DNA of 64,000 bases from Neisseria sicca. Its GTDB lineage: Bacteria; Pseudomonadota; Gammaproteobacteria; Burkholderiales; Neisseriaceae. Position numbers and translations under genes: made by a program. The stretch lies in the NCBI RefSeq assembly GCF_003044565.1, contig NZ_POXG01000008.1, positions 62,001-126,000 on the forward strand, written 5' to 3'. Positions 37,671-49,331 of this stretch are shown one piece after another (the stretch's first letter is position 1; every line of letters starts with the position of its first letter). The notes below the pieces were generated by a model. The model was given only the letters and a program-made list of their open reading frames with translations. It was not told where the DNA came from and made no database searches.

Positions 37671-38529
37671 CAAAATTACTGCTACTGATTACATCACGCA
37701 CCACTTGCAAAGTTTAACCAGCCTTTCCGATGTAGCTAAAGGACAGGGCTTGGACAATATTGCTGATTTTTCTTTTATTAATATCGATGCAATATTTTTC
37801 TCTGTATTGTTGGGCGTAATCGGCAGTTTCCTACTTTTGCGTGGAGCCAAGAAGGCGACAGCAGGTGTACCCGGTCGTTTTCAGGCTGCTGTCGAGATTT
37901 TGTTTGAATTTGTGGATGATATGTGTAAAAGCATTATTCACAACGAACAATCCCGAAAAGCCATTGCTCCGTTGGGCTTGACCCTGTTCGTATGGATTTT
38001 CCTGATGAATGCCATGGATATGCTGCCGGTGGATTTGTTCCCGTGGCTGTGGCAAAACATTATTACAGGTAACCATCATGCATTGCTGCGCATTGTGCCG
38101 ACTGCAGATTTGAATACTACTTTGGCGTTGGCTATCGGTGTCTTGGTAATTTGTATTTATTACAATATTAAAATCAAAGGTGTTCGTGGTTGGATTCATG
38201 AGTTGTTCAGCGCTCCGTTTGGCGCCAAACTTGCTCCCGCCAACTTTCTTTTGAATCTTGTTGAATTCCTTTCTAAAACAGTTTCTCACGGTATGCGGTT
38301 GTTCGGTAATATGTATGCCGGTGAGCTGGTGTTCCTCCTGATTGCTTTGCTGGGTGGTGCTTGGGCATCATCTGGAAGCGTTGAAGTGTTGGATCCGATT
38401 CTGTTTGGTTTCCACATCCTTGCCGGATTGGCATGGGCAATTTTCCATATTTTGGTGATTACCCTGCAGGCATTTATCTTTATGGCCTTGGCGTTTGTCT
38501 ATATCGGACAAGCTCATGATGCACATTAA
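37660..38529 (+). CDS. atpB: ATP synthase subunit a
   Basis: This 289-residue Fo subunit forms the proton half-channels facing the c-ring. Helices are visible from residue about 45 on. The key arginine helix appears as LVEFLSKTVSHGMRLFGNMYAGE near residue 210 (motif given in parts: SHGMRLFGN holds the essential Arg). The ATG lies inside the end of atpI, a translational overlap typical of the operon. Confidence 0.96.
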   Translation: MAGDKITATDYITHHLQSLTSLSDVAKGQGLDNIADFSFINIDAIFFSVLLGVIGSFLLLRGAKKATAGVPGRFQAAVEILFEFVDDMCKSIIHNEQSRKAIAPLGLTLFVWIFLMNAMDMLPVDLFPWLWQNIITGNHHALLRIVPTADLNTTLALAIGVLVICIYYNIKIKGVRGWIHELFSAPFGAKLAPANFLLNLVEFLSKTVSHGMRLFGNMYAGELVFLLIALLGGAWASSGSVEVLDPILFGFHILAGLAWAIFHILVITLQAFIFMALAFVYIGQAHDAH

Positions 38530-38576
38530 TTATTAGGTAGTTTTTCATTAACTTTCTTTGTTTTCTCAAGGAGTAA

Positions 38577-38813
<237 letters not shown>

Positions 38814-38837
38814 TCAAACGGCGTGTTCCGTCTAGGT

Positions 38838-38871
38838 ACAGACTTTGGTCTGTTTAGACTTTGGTCTGTTT
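38838..38871 (+). repeat. Tandem hairpin repeat between atpE and atpF
   Basis: AGACTTTGGTCTGTTT occurs twice in a row at 38840-38855 and 38856-38871. Each copy folds as CAGAC/GTCTG around TTTG. It sits where mRNA processing or ribosome control could separate c from b expression. Confidence 0.8.
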
Positions 38872-38900
38872 GATTAACACTAGTACGAAGGTTAACTAAC

Positions 38901-39371
38901 GTGAATATTAATGCAACCTTATTCGCTCAAATCATCGTCTTTTTCGGTTTGGTTTGGTTTACCATGAAATTTGTGTGGCCGCCGATCGCAAAAGCATTAG
39001 ATGAGCGTGCCGCAAAAATTGCCGAAGGCTTGGCTGCTGCCGAGCGCGGTAAGAGCGATTTTGAACAGGCAGAGAAGAAAGTTGCAGAACTCTTGGCTGA
39101 AGGGCGTAACCAAGTTTCCGAAATGGTAGCTAACGCCGAAAAACGTGCCGCCAAAATCGTAGAAGAAGCGAAAGAACAAGCTTCTGTCGAGGCGGTGCGG
39201 ATTACAGCACAAGCTAAAGCCGATGCGCAGCAAGAAATGAATCGTGCACGCGAAGTTTTGCGTGAACAAGTTGCTGCGTTGGCAGTTAAAGGTGCCGAGT
39301 CTATTTTGCGCAGTGAAGTTGATACTTCCAAACATGCGCAGTTGCTCAGTGCCTTAAAACAGGAGCTGTAA
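38901..39371 (+). CDS. atpF: ATP synthase subunit b
   Basis: This 156-residue peripheral stalk protein has one membrane helix at about 5-25 ([21 protein letters not shown] in parts), then a long charged coiled coil ([15 protein letters not shown]) running to the end, which binds delta. One copy only, so the b2 homodimer is implied. It ends five bases before atpH. Confidence 0.95.
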   Translation: MNINATLFAQIIVFFGLVWFTMKFVWPPIAKALDERAAKIAEGLAAAERGKSDFEQAEKKVAELLAEGRNQVSEMVANAEKRAAKIVEEAKEQASVEAVRITAQAKADAQQEMNRAREVLREQVAALAVKGAESILRSEVDTSKHAQLLSALKQEL

Positions 39372-39375
39372 TCTT

Positions 39376-39909
39376 ATGGCTGAGTTCGCAACGATTGCCA
39401 GACCTTATGCGAAAGCATTATTCAATCTGGCGCAGGAAAAAAACCAAATTGAGTCTTGGTTGGGCGGACTGGAAGAATTAGCCGCGGTTGTTCAAAATGA
39501 GAAAGTCATTTCTTTGATTGAGCGACCTGAAACAAATACTTCTGAAAAGGTAAATGTGCTTGCCGAACTCGTTGAGTTAAAAAGTGATGAATTGAAAAAT
39601 TTCATTACTGTTTTGGCAGAGCAAAAACGTTTGCCCGTATTGCCTGAAGTCTATGCTCAATATCAAGCTTTAACCTTGTCATTCAATCATACTAAGTCTG
39701 CTGTAATTTACAGCGCTTATCCATTGACTGAAGATCAACTGGCTGAGTTGGCTGAAATATTGAAAAAACGCTTTGACAGTGAGTTGCAAATTACAACTGA
39801 AGTTGCGCCTGAGTTAATCGGCGGTGTCAAAGTTGAAGTGGGTGACCAGGTCTTGGATTTGTCGGTGCAGGGTAAATTGAATGCCCTGTATGCGACTATG
39901 ACAAATTAG
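39376..39909 (+). CDS. atpH: ATP synthase subunit delta
   Basis: This 177-residue F1 subunit joins the alpha3beta3 head to the b stalk. The N-terminal six-helix bundle starts [14 protein letters not shown], and the C-terminal part has the family motif [19 protein letters not shown] near residue 145. Length matches E. coli (177). Confidence 0.95.
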   Translation: MAEFATIARPYAKALFNLAQEKNQIESWLGGLEELAAVVQNEKVISLIERPETNTSEKVNVLAELVELKSDELKNFITVLAEQKRLPVLPEVYAQYQALTLSFNHTKSAVIYSAYPLTEDQLAELAEILKKRFDSELQITTEVAPELIGGVKVEVGDQVLDLSVQGKLNALYATMTN

Positions 39910-39919
39910 GAGAGTTTTC

Positions 39920-41467
39920 ATGCAGCTTAATCCTGCTGAAATTAGCGATTTGATTAAAGCTAAAATTGAAAATCTGTCTGGAAATACAGAAGTACGTACC
40001 CGTGGTACGGTTATTTCTGTAACAGACGGTATTGTTCGTATTCATGGCTTGTCAGACGCAATGCAAGGTGAGATGCTCGAATTCCCGGGTAACACTTTCG
40101 GTTTGGCGATGAACTTGGAGCGTGACTCCGTCGGCGCCGTAGTGTTGGGTGAATACGAACATATTAAAGAAGGCGACACAGTTACTTGTACCGGTCGTAT
40201 TTTGGAAGTACCTGTCGGTCGTGAATTGGTTGGTCGCGTTGTAGATGCACTGGGTCGTCCGATTGATGGCAAAGGTCCGATCAACACATTTTCTACTGCA
40301 CCCATTGAAAAAATTGCACCAGGTGTGATTGCCCGTAAATCGGTTGACCAGCCTATGCAAACTGGTCTGAAGGCCATTGACTCAATGGTTCCGATTGGTC
40401 GCGGTCAACGTGAGCTGATCATTGGTGACCGTCAAACAGGTAAAACAGCCGTAGCATTGGATGCTATTGTTAACCAAAAAGGTACAGGCGTTATTTGTAT
40501 TTATGTCGCAATCGGTCAAAAAGCATCTTCTATTGCTAACGTAGTACGCAAATTGGAAGAGCATGGTGCAATGGAACACACGATTGTGGTTGCTGCGACT
40601 GCTTCTGAGGCTGCCGCTCTGCAATATATCGCACCTTATGCAGGTTGTACTATGGGCGAGTTCTTCCGCGACCGCGGTGAAGACGCATTGATCGTATATG
40701 ATGACTTGTCCAAACAAGCTGTTGCTTACCGTCAAATTTCCCTGTTGCTGCGCCGCCCACCCGGACGCGAAGCATATCCTGGCGACGTTTTCTATCTGCA
40801 CTCCCGCTTGTTGGAACGTGCGGCTCGTGTAAATGAACACGAAGTTGAAAAACTGACTAATGGCGAAGTGATAGGTAAAACAGGCTCTTTGACTGCATTG
40901 CCGATTATTGAAACCCAAGCCGGTGACGTATCTGCATTCGTACCGACAAACGTGATTTCGATTACCGACGGTCAAATTTTCTTGGAAACTGACTTGTTTA
41001 ACGCTGGTATCCGTCCTGCGATTAATGCCGGTATTTCGGTATCGCGCGTAGGTGGTGCAGCGCAAACTAAAGTAATTAAAAAATTGGGTGGCGGTATCCG
41101 TTTGGCACTCGCTCAATATCGTGAGTTGGCAGCCTTCTCGCAATTTGCTTCCGATTTGGATGAAGCTACACGCAAACAGCTGCAACACGGTGAAGTGGTT
41201 ACTGAATTGATGAAACAAAAACAATTCAGCACTTTGGATACAGCCGAAATGGCTTTGACTTTGTGGGCCATTAATAATGGTTCTTACGAAGATGTACCAG
41301 TACCCAAGGCATTGGCTTTCGAAGCGGAATTTTTGAGCTTTGTACGCACTCAGCATCCTGGTGTTTTAGAAGCAATCAACGCATCAGGTGCGATGTCCGA
41401 TGAAAGTGAAAAAACATTGACTGAAGCCATGAATTCTTTCAAATCTTCTTATGCTTACCAAGCCTAA
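39920..41467 (+). CDS. atpA: ATP synthase subunit alpha
   Basis: This 515-residue non-catalytic nucleotide-binding subunit has Walker [10 protein letters not shown] near residue 170, a family motif [17 protein letters not shown] in parts near 272, and the C-terminal helical domain. AGGAGAG precedes the ATG by seven bases. Length is as in E. coli (513). Confidence 0.98.
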   Translation: MQLNPAEISDLIKAKIENLSGNTEVRTRGTVISVTDGIVRIHGLSDAMQGEMLEFPGNTFGLAMNLERDSVGAVVLGEYEHIKEGDTVTCTGRILEVPVGRELVGRVVDALGRPIDGKGPINTFSTAPIEKIAPGVIARKSVDQPMQTGLKAIDSMVPIGRGQRELIIGDRQTGKTAVALDAIVNQKGTGVICIYVAIGQKASSIANVVRKLEEHGAMEHTIVVAATASEAAALQYIAPYAGCTMGEFFRDRGEDALIVYDDLSKQAVAYRQISLLLRRPPGREAYPGDVFYLHSRLLERAARVNEHEVEKLTNGEVIGKTGSLTALPIIETQAGDVSAFVPTNVISITDGQIFLETDLFNAGIRPAINAGISVSRVGGAAQTKVIKKLGGGIRLALAQYRELAAFSQFASDLDEATRKQLQHGEVVTELMKQKQFSTLDTAEMALTLWAINNGSYEDVPVPKALAFEAEFLSFVRTQHPGVLEAINASGAMSDESEKTLTEAMNSFKSSYAYQA

Positions 41468-41491
41468 GAGCTGAAATGAAAGGAGTCTGAA

Positions 41492-42367
41492 ATGGCAGTC
41501 GGAAAAGAGATTCTCACCAAAATCCGTAGTGTTCAAAATACCCAAAAGATCACTAAAGCGATGCAAATGGTGTCAACCTCTAAAATGCGGAAGACTCAGG
41601 AACGGATGCGCTTAGCGCGTCCGTATGCCGAAAAAGTGCGGACAGTTATGAGTCATTTGGCGCAAACCAATGAAGATCATGGTATTAAATTATTGGCACC
41701 TCATCGTGAAACACGTCGGGTGGGTTTCATTTTAATCACCTCTGATAAAGGTCTTTGCGGTGGTTTGAACGCGAATGTTTTGAAGAAATTTTTAGCGCAA
41801 GTCCAAGAATACCAAGAGCAGGGCATTGAAGTTGATGTTGTCTGTTTAGGTAGTAAAGGCTTAGCCGCTTGTCAAAGCATCGGTTTGAACGTTATTGCCA
41901 GTGCGATTAATTTGGGGGATACCCCAAAAATGGAATTGCTGCTTGGTCCATTGACTGAAATCTTCCAACGTTACGAGAAGCATGAGTTAGATAAAATACA
42001 TTTGGTATATTCGCGTTTTGTTAATACCATGCGTCAAGAACCACGGTTGGAGGTTCTGCTGCCGATCGGCGAAAATGTGATAGAAGACGAGAATAACTAT
42101 TCTTCATTCAGTTGGGAATATCGTTATGAACCAAGTCCTATCGCTGTGTTGGAATATCTGGTTCGCCGCTATTTAGAGTCTGTGGTTTATCAAGCATTGA
42201 GTGACAATATGGCATCAGAGCAAGCTGCGCGTATGGTGGCGATGAAAGCGGCCACCGACAATGCAGGCAATGCCATTAAAGAGTTGCGTTTGGTATATAA
42301 CAAATCGCGTCAAGCTGCGATTACCACGGAATTGTCAGAAATTGTAGCAGGTGCAGCGGCAGTTTAA
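41492..42367 (+). CDS. atpG: ATP synthase subunit gamma
   Basis: This 291-residue rotor shaft turns inside the alpha3beta3 ring. The N-terminal helix AVGKEILTKIRSVQNTQKIT (in parts) and SDKGLCGGLN near residue 87 are conserved, and the C-terminal helix carries AMKAATDNAGNAI, the gamma signature. It follows atpA by 24 bases. Confidence 0.97.
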   Translation: MAVGKEILTKIRSVQNTQKITKAMQMVSTSKMRKTQERMRLARPYAEKVRTVMSHLAQTNEDHGIKLLAPHRETRRVGFILITSDKGLCGGLNANVLKKFLAQVQEYQEQGIEVDVVCLGSKGLAACQSIGLNVIASAINLGDTPKMELLLGPLTEIFQRYEKHELDKIHLVYSRFVNTMRQEPRLEVLLPIGENVIEDENNYSSFSWEYRYEPSPIAVLEYLVRRYLESVVYQALSDNMASEQAARMVAMKAATDNAGNAIKELRLVYNKSRQAAITTELSEIVAGAAAV

Positions 42368-42396
42368 TGTCGTCTGAAACCTGAACAGGAAATTAG

Positions 42397-43803
<1,407 letters not shown>

Positions 43804-43813
43804 GGAGGTCGGC

Positions 43814-44239
43814 ATGAGCATCATGCGAGTTGAAGTGGTAAGTAGCGAGCAGAACATCTATTCAGGCGAAGCCAGTTTTGTAGTGGTTCCGACTGTTCAA
43901 GGTGAGCTCGGTATTTATCCGCGACACGAGCCGATTATGAGTTTGGTACGTCCCGGTGCATTGCGTTTGACCGTGCCGGGCGAAGCCGAAGAAGTTCTTG
44001 TTGCCGTTTCCGGTGGAGTGCTGGAAGTGCAGCCCAACCAACTTACTGTGTTGGCGGATGTTGCCGTACGCAGTTCCGAGATGGATCGGGAGCGCGCGGA
44101 AGCTGCCAAGAAGGCGGCGGAAACAGGCATTTCTCAAGCCAAAGACGATAAATCGCTGGCTGAAGCGCACAAAGCCTTAGCCGCAGCGATTGCCCAGCTC
44201 AAAACCTTGGATTATCTTCGTTCGCACAAAAACAAATAA
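43814..44239 (+). CDS. atpC: ATP synthase subunit epsilon
   Basis: This 141-residue subunit couples gamma to the c-ring and can inhibit ATP hydrolysis. An N-terminal beta-sandwich (GELGIYPRHEPIMSLVRPG region) is followed by a two-helix C-terminal domain (AAKKAAETGIS onward). GGAGG precedes the ATG by six bases. It closes the operon ahead of an intrinsic terminator. Confidence 0.95.
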   Translation: MSIMRVEVVSSEQNIYSGEASFVVVPTVQGELGIYPRHEPIMSLVRPGALRLTVPGEAEEVLVAVSGGVLEVQPNQLTVLADVAVRSSEMDRERAEAAKKAAETGISQAKDDKSLAEAHKALAAAIAQLKTLDYLRSHKNK

Positions 44240-44253
44240 GCAGTTTTGTTTTA

Positions 44254-44286
44254 CAAAAAGCACGGTTGATTACCGTGCTTTTTTAT
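44254..44286 (+). terminator. Intrinsic terminator of the atp operon
   Basis: AAAAAGCACGG pairs with CCGTGCTTTTT around TTGATTA, then a T-rich tail. This is a conventional hairpin not built from uptake words. Confidence 0.9.
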
Positions 44287-44333
44287 TTTTGGGATTGGCT
44301 GAGCGTATAGATGATCAAGGGAAAGATAGAAGC

Positions 44334-44393
44334 AGGTCGTCTGAAAACCATGCTCAAGGTTTGATGCCATGGAGGCTGCGTTTTCAGACGACC
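44334..44393. repeat. Inverted uptake pair between atpC and the Tli4-like gene
   Basis: AGGTCGTCTGAAAA and TTTTCAGACGACCT are 33 bases apart, ten bases beyond the stop codon of the convergent lipoprotein gene. Confidence 0.6.
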
Positions 44394-44402
44394 TTTTCAT
44401 CG

Positions 44403-45431
44403 CTATTGCTTCACAGGTTTCAAAGTCGGCAAAACCGTATCCCAAATCGCCAGCACTTCGGCTTCGCTGCGCTTCGTCCCGTCTTTCTTCTCCGCGCCGA
44501 ACTGTATCATGATACGCGGATCACCGCCGTCACGCTCCCAAAAGAACATATATGTGTTGCCGCCCCATTTCACCAATTTTTCCTCGCCGGACATGCCGTT
44601 GATGGTGCGTTTTCCTTGGCGGATGGTGTGCGTTAGGGCTTTAACCATTACACCCTTATCTAAATTAACCTTGCGTTTCAACAGCGTCGGCTCACCTGCT
44701 TTCAACACGTCACCATGCATGATTTCCAGACTCATATCATGTTGCTTGGCAAATTCGACGGTGCTATGAACTTCAAACGGTTTTTTACCGTCATCGGCGA
44801 TAAAACCGCCTATCAAGCAGATGCCGTGTTTATTTGGCACTTCAAATTCCTGTCTTGTTTTCAAACCGCTGAGAATTTCTTGGCGGAATTTTTTCTCTAT
44901 GGTGTTGATCGCTTCTTTTTCTTGGGCTTTCCAGTTGGCAGGAGCTTTGCCGTTTTCGGCGGGGATATAGAAAAAACTGCGTACGATATAAGCGTCATCA
45001 TTATCCAGCTTGAAATATAAGTCGGCTTCGTAGGGCATACCGTCCTTCCCGATAATATTTTCCCAATGGAATCCCCCGCGCGTTACCTGCATCATCGCCC
45101 GATCCGGAATCAGAGTGCGGGTATCGACGACAATATCGGTTCCATCATACCCACTATGTTTGAACCTCTTGATAGTCCTAACGTTTCTATTCCAATCATT
45201 AAACATGACCATCACGCTCCAGCCGTTGTAACCAAGATGCGTACTGCCATGACGGCGTTTGGATGGCAGGCGCAATTGATAGCGGCCGCTGCAATAGGGC
45301 TGTTCTGTCCAGTAGGCGGTGTCGATGGCGGTTTTGGTAACGGTTGGCGAAGTTTCTGCCGATGGGGACGCGGTAGGCGTGCAGGCTGCGACGGCAAGGA
45401 TCAGGGATAATGTAGTCAGACGGATGGTCAT
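44403..45431 (-). CDS. Lipoprotein resembling Tli4-type T6SS immunity proteins
   Basis: This 342-residue protein has a short hydrophobic leader ending VAAC (Cys17), so it should be lipidated. Near residue 47 is a YCSGRYQLRLP motif, and near residue 205 the block HGICLIGGFI, then a beta-rich C-terminal half. This layout, an opening CxGR.x.xLP strand and a later CxxGGFI strand, resembles the Tli4 family that protects the periplasm from T6SS lipases. The match is from memory and not strong. No effector lies next door, but the genome carries T6SS genes 9 kb away. It could equally be an unrelated lipoprotein. Confidence 0.45.
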   Translation of the reverse strand: MTIRLTTLSLILAVAACTPTASPSAETSPTVTKTAIDTAYWTEQPYCSGRYQLRLPSKRRHGSTHLGYNGWSVMVMFNDWNRNVRTIKRFKHSGYDGTDIVVDTRTLIPDRAMMQVTRGGFHWENIIGKDGMPYEADLYFKLDNDDAYIVRSFFYIPAENGKAPANWKAQEKEAINTIEKKFRQEILSGLKTRQEFEVPNKHGICLIGGFIADDGKKPFEVHSTVEFAKQHDMSLEIMHGDVLKAGEPTLLKRKVNLDKGVMVKALTHTIRQGKRTINGMSGEEKLVKWGGNTYMFFWERDGGDPRIMIQFGAEKKDGTKRSEAEVLAIWDTVLPTLKPVKQ

Positions 45432-45921
45432 GGATAAGCTCCGTGATTGAATAGGGGTCGTCTGAAAGTATAGTTTGATTCAGACGACCTTTGTCATAAA
45501 ACGGACTTGGCGGTATTTATTGAATATGGGTGGAAATCTGAGGTGTGTTTGGGCGTGCTTGAGGTTTGGGATGGCTTTTGCTGCCTGATGGTTTGAGACA
45601 AGTCTGTGTTTATGTCGAACTATTTTTTCTTCTTTATTGTCTTTCCCAAGGTATCGTCTTTTGTTACGGCTTTATTTGCAAAAATTGTTAATATCCGAAA
45701 ATTTAATTATACTCATAAAGTATTAGTGCTTTTGGTTTATAATCTATTGTTGTAGATTCACTTTTTAGTCTGAATCTGCCAATGCCCGATTGAAGACCGT
45801 TATGTAAAAAATGGCAGCGATGCGTATTTCGATTGCTGTTTTTCTCGGTGGATTTAAATAAACAGGCAAGGCAGGAGCTTGGCGTTTTATTTCAATCCGC
45901 TCAAAACAACAGAGAGAATTT
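45432..45921. other. Divergent intergenic region before the PepSY protein
   Basis: These 490 AT-rich bases hold an inverted uptake pair and possible -10 boxes TATACT (45708) and TATAAT (45738), neither with a good -35. An iron-responsive operator is expected but not identifiable by eye. Confidence 0.5.
45455..45492. repeat. Inverted uptake pair upstream of the lipoprotein
   Basis: GGGGTCGTCTGAAA and TTCAGACGACCTTT are separated by a short AT-rich loop. Confidence 0.6.
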
Positions 45922-47334
45922 ATGGACACAACCAAACCTACTCCTCGTTCCGAACAACAAGCGAACCGCCGCTATCTGACCGTGTGGCGGTGGCATTTTT
46001 ATTTCGGACTTCTGGTCGCCCCCTTTCTGACACTGCTTGCCATCACAGGGTTGGGAATGCTGCTATTCGCCAACATTACCGGCAAAGAGGGTGAGCGTAT
46101 ACACGTTACCCCGCAGGCGCAGGTGCAGCCTTTGTCGGCGCAGGCGGAAGCGGCGCGGCAGTCTGTGAACCCTGAAACCGCTTCGGTGGTGCAATATATC
46201 GCGCCGCGCGCCGACGATATGGTTGCCGTGTTCCGCGTGAACAACGACGACAAAGCGACCATGGTCGCCGTCGATCCTTACACGGCGAAAGTCGTCAGTT
46301 CCATGCCGCGCAATGAGGGCTGGTATCACACGATGGACGGAATCCACGGCGATATGATGCTCGGCACGGTGGGCGATTATCTGATAGAAACCGCCGCGTC
46401 GCTGACCATCCTGATGATGATTACGGGGATTTATTTGTGGTGGGCGAAACAGCGCAGCCTGAAATCCATGCTTGTGCCGCAAACGGGCAAAGGACGCTCG
46501 TGGTGGCGTAGCATGCACGGCGCATTCGGCACTTGGGTTTCTTTGATTTTATTGTTGTTCTGCCTGTCGGGTGTTGCTTGGGCGGGCATTTGGGGCGGTA
46601 AGTTCGTTCAGTCGTGGAGCCAATTCCCCGCCGGCAAATGGGGGGTCGAACCGAACCCCGTATCCGTCGTGCCGACCCACGGCGATGTGTTGAACGACGG
46701 CAAAACCAAAGAAGTACCGTGGATTCTGGAACTCACGCCCATGCCTGTTTCCGGTACGACGAAGGGCGAAAACGGCATCAATCTGAGCGAACCGATGACT
46801 TTGGAAACGGTTGACCGCTTCGCCCGCGAAATCGGTTTCAAAGGCCGCTACCAGCTCAACCTGCCCAAAGGAGAAACGGGCGTGTGGACGCTGTCGCAGG
46901 ATTCGATGAGCTACGACATGATCAGCCCGACCGCCGACCGCACGGTGCACATCGACCAATACAGCGGCAAAATCCTGGCCGACATCCGTTTCGACGATTA
47001 CAACTTCTTCGGCAAATTCATGGCGGCCAGCATCGCGCTGCACATGGGGACGCTGGGCTGGTGGAGCGTGTTGGCGAACGTTTTGTTCTGCTTGGCGGTC
47101 ATCTTCATCTGCGTCAGCGGCTGCGTGATGTGGTGGAAACGCCGCCCTGCCAAAGCGGGCGGACTGGTTCCTCCGGCGCAGAAAATCGAGCTGCCGGTAT
47201 GGTGGGCAATGGCTGTGCCGCTGTTGATTGTGGCGGTATTGTTCCCGACCGCCATCGCCGCCATCGCTGTGATTTGGATTTTAGATACGGCTTTGCTGTC
47301 GCGGATTCCGGCGCTGTCGCGGTGGTTCAAATAA
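45922..47334 (+). CDS. PepSY-TM family membrane protein (PiuB-like)
   Basis: This 470-residue inner-membrane protein has four main helices: about 27-55, 150-172, 205-228, 370-395, plus a C-terminal pair at 415-465. The periplasmic PepSY regions follow the first helix and surround the FAREIGFKGRYQL block. Conserved histidines (WHFYFG near residue 27, YHTMDGIHGD near 135, MHGAFGTW near 195, HMGTLGWW near 375) fit the PiuB/FhuF-associated group, thought to reduce or handle iron. A TAAC leader and lone gene give no further context. A 107-bp Correia element begins three bases after the stop codon. Confidence 0.82.
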   Translation: MDTTKPTPRSEQQANRRYLTVWRWHFYFGLLVAPFLTLLAITGLGMLLFANITGKEGERIHVTPQAQVQPLSAQAEAARQSVNPETASVVQYIAPRADDMVAVFRVNNDDKATMVAVDPYTAKVVSSMPRNEGWYHTMDGIHGDMMLGTVGDYLIETAASLTILMMITGIYLWWAKQRSLKSMLVPQTGKGRSWWRSMHGAFGTWVSLILLLFCLSGVAWAGIWGGKFVQSWSQFPAGKWGVEPNPVSVVPTHGDVLNDGKTKEVPWILELTPMPVSGTTKGENGINLSEPMTLETVDRFAREIGFKGRYQLNLPKGETGVWTLSQDSMSYDMISPTADRTVHIDQYSGKILADIRFDDYNFFGKFMAASIALHMGTLGWWSVLANVLFCLAVIFICVSGCVMWWKRRPAKAGGLVPPAQKIELPVWWAMAVPLLIVAVLFPTAIAAIAVIWILDTALLSRIPALSRWFK

Positions 47335-47336
47335 AC

Positions 47337-47443
47337 TATAGTGGATTAACTTTAAATCAGGACAAGGCGACGAAGCCGCAGACAGTACAGATAGTACGGC
47401 AAGGCGAGGCAACGCCGTACTGGTTTAAAGTTAATCCACTATA
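47337..47443. mobile_element. Correia element, 107-bp form
   Basis: Both ends are intact (TATAGTGGATTAAC; GTTAATCCACTATA) and the 50-bp central insert is missing, giving GTACGGCAAGGCGAGG in the middle. It begins two bases past the PepSY gene stop codon. Confidence 0.93.
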
Positions 47444-47497
47444 AACGCTTATGGCGCGTGGCAAACGATAAACCGTCAGGCTTGATTTGCCAAAGCT

Positions 47498-47543
47498 AAA
47501 AGGTCGTCTGAAAACCAAATTAGGTTTTCAGACGACCTTTTTT
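47498..47543. terminator. Uptake-word hairpin between the PepSY and RsiV-like genes
   Basis: AAAAGGTCGTCTGAAAACC pairs with GGTTTTCAGACGACCTTTT between convergent genes. Confidence 0.7.
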
Positions 47544-47610
47544 GACGATTAACTGCAAATACTTGAATCGGTCAGAAGCTGAGGGGAGATAATCTACACC
47601 GGTTCCTTAA

Positions 47611-48417
47611 TTATTTTTTGGGTTGTATGAAATGCTCCGCTTCCTTCAAGATTTCAGGTTTCACGATTCCCTGCAAATCCTTAGTGGGGATAGTAAACTC
47701 AGGTCTGCCTAAAACATATGCACCGATTTCGTAACTTTGATACAGGAAAGTCAAACCGTTTTTATCGAAACGCCAGTTTTCCGTAGCGGAAAATTTGTCA
47801 CTATTGTATCCACTAATGTAATTACGTGCTTCTTCTTCGGTGTCACCACTATTTTCCTTCAGGTATTTGACATAGGCTTCTTCAAGCAGGTGTGTCAGTT
47901 TTCCTTCTTGATTGGGTAATAAGATGTCGTTCAATTGAAGAGGCTTTGGATTAGCAATGCCGCGCTTCAATACTGTCAGCGTGTGCACGCCGTATCCGTG
48001 CGGGCCACAATTGTATTCCCAGTCTTCTTTTCCGAAAACGGCATAATTGGGCGTATAGCCTTCCAGTTCCAACGTATCTATATAGTCCAAAGCACAAGGA
48101 TACTCACCGGCTTTGTGGAGTTTTTGGTTTTCCTTATTGGTCTCCTTTACGTCTTTGTCGCGTATTAAGGTCGTCTGAACCGATTTCTGCGTAGGCAGTT
48201 TGCCCCCCATTTGTTTTCTGACCCAGTTATCCAAATGCTTGTCGCCCGTAATCGGATAGCCGACGGTAAGTTGATGGCAAAGGGGTTTGCCATCTCTGTC
48301 TTTACCGTCACAGGATTTGGCTTCCAAGGTTTTGGATTGAAACGATAAAGGGGCAGCCTGAACATTTGCAGAGAAAACGAGGGACAGTGCTGCGGCAGCA
48401 AGCGTTTTGCGGAACAT
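47611..48417 (-). CDS. Secreted RsiV-like protein (DUF3298)
   Basis: This 268-residue exported protein has signal peptide residues 1-21 (cut after VQA). A central cysteine pair (CALDYI, YNCGPHGYG) and the C-terminal block GLTFLYQSYEIGAYVLG match DUF3298/RsiV, with a preceding DUF4163-like stretch. The role is unknown; RsiV proteins can bind lysozyme-like ligands in Bacillus, which cannot be assumed here. It lies 11 bases behind glyQ on the same strand and is probably cotranscribed. Confidence 0.72.
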   Translation of the reverse strand: MFRKTLAAAALSLVFSANVQAAPLSFQSKTLEAKSCDGKDRDGKPLCHQLTVGYPITGDKHLDNWVRKQMGGKLPTQKSVQTTLIRDKDVKETNKENQKLHKAGEYPCALDYIDTLELEGYTPNYAVFGKEDWEYNCGPHGYGVHTLTVLKRGIANPKPLQLNDILLPNQEGKLTHLLEEAYVKYLKENSGDTEEEARNYISGYNSDKFSATENWRFDKNGLTFLYQSYEIGAYVLGRPEFTIPTKDLQGIVKPEILKEAEHFIQPKK

Positions 48418-48428
48418 ATCAACACCTA

Positions 48429-49331
48429 TTAGGATTTGGATTTAATCAGCGGGAAGCCCAATGCTTCTCGGCTTTCGACGTATTTTTGCGCCACGATACG
48501 GCTGAGGGCGCGGATGCGGCCGATGTAGGTGGCGCGTTCGGTCACGGAAATGGCGCCGCATGCGTCTAAGAGGTTGAAGGTGTGTCCGGCTTTGAGGACC
48601 AGCTCGTAGGCGGGCAGGGCAAGGCTGGCGTTTTCTTCGGCGAGCAGGCGTTTGGCTTGCGCTTCGTAGTCGTTGAACTGGCGCAGCAGCCAGTCGGCAT
48701 CACTGTATTCGAAGTTGTAGGTGGATTGTTCGACTTCGTTTTGGTGGTACACGTCGCCGTAGGTGACGGTGTTGCCGTCCAGCGTTTTTGCCCAAACGAG
48801 GTCATAGACGTTTTCTACGCCTTGCAGGTACATCGCCAAGCGTTCGATGCCGTAGGTGATTTCGCCGAGTACGGGGGTGCAGTCAATGCCGCCAACTTGT
48901 TGGAAGTAGGTGAACTGAGTTACTTCCATGCCGTTGAGCCAGACTTCCCAGCCCAAGCCCCATGCGCCGAGGGTGGGGTTTTCCCAGTCGTCTTCGACGA
49001 AGCGGATGTCGTGGACTTTGGGGTCGATGCCCAATTCGCGCAGGGAATCGAGATAGAGGTCTTGGATATTGGCGGGCGCGGGTTTGAGGGCGACTTGGAA
49101 TTGGTAATAGTGTTGCAGGCGGTTGGGGTTGTCGCCATAGCGGCCGTCTTTGGGGCGGCGGCTGGGTTGGACGTAGGCGGCAAACCAAGGCTCGGGGCCG
49201 AGCGCGCGCAGGCAGGTGGCAGGGTGGGAAGTACCGGCGCCGACTTCCATGTCGAAAGGTTGGATGACGGTGCAGCCTTTGTCTGCCCAGAATGTTTGCA
49301 GTTTGAAGATGATTTGTTGGAAGGTGAGCAT
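48429..49331 (-). CDS. glyQ: Glycyl-tRNA synthetase alpha subunit
   Basis: This 300-residue class II subunit works with GlyS in an alpha2beta2 enzyme. Conserved blocks are [22 protein letters not shown] (in parts, near 24), [21 protein letters not shown] near 55 and the SGxGGIDCTP-type block [17 protein letters not shown] near 142. Length equals that of E. coli GlyQ (303). glyS is not adjacent, unlike many bacteria, so it must lie elsewhere. Confidence 0.97.
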   Translation of the reverse strand: MLTFQQIIFKLQTFWADKGCTVIQPFDMEVGAGTSHPATCLRALGPEPWFAAYVQPSRRPKDGRYGDNPNRLQHYYQFQVALKPAPANIQDLYLDSLRELGIDPKVHDIRFVEDDWENPTLGAWGLGWEVWLNGMEVTQFTYFQQVGGIDCTPVLGEITYGIERLAMYLQGVENVYDLVWAKTLDGNTVTYGDVYHQNEVEQSTYNFEYSDADWLLRQFNDYEAQAKRLLAEENASLALPAYELVLKAGHTFNLLDACGAISVTERATYIGRIRALSRIVAQKYVESREALGFPLIKSKS

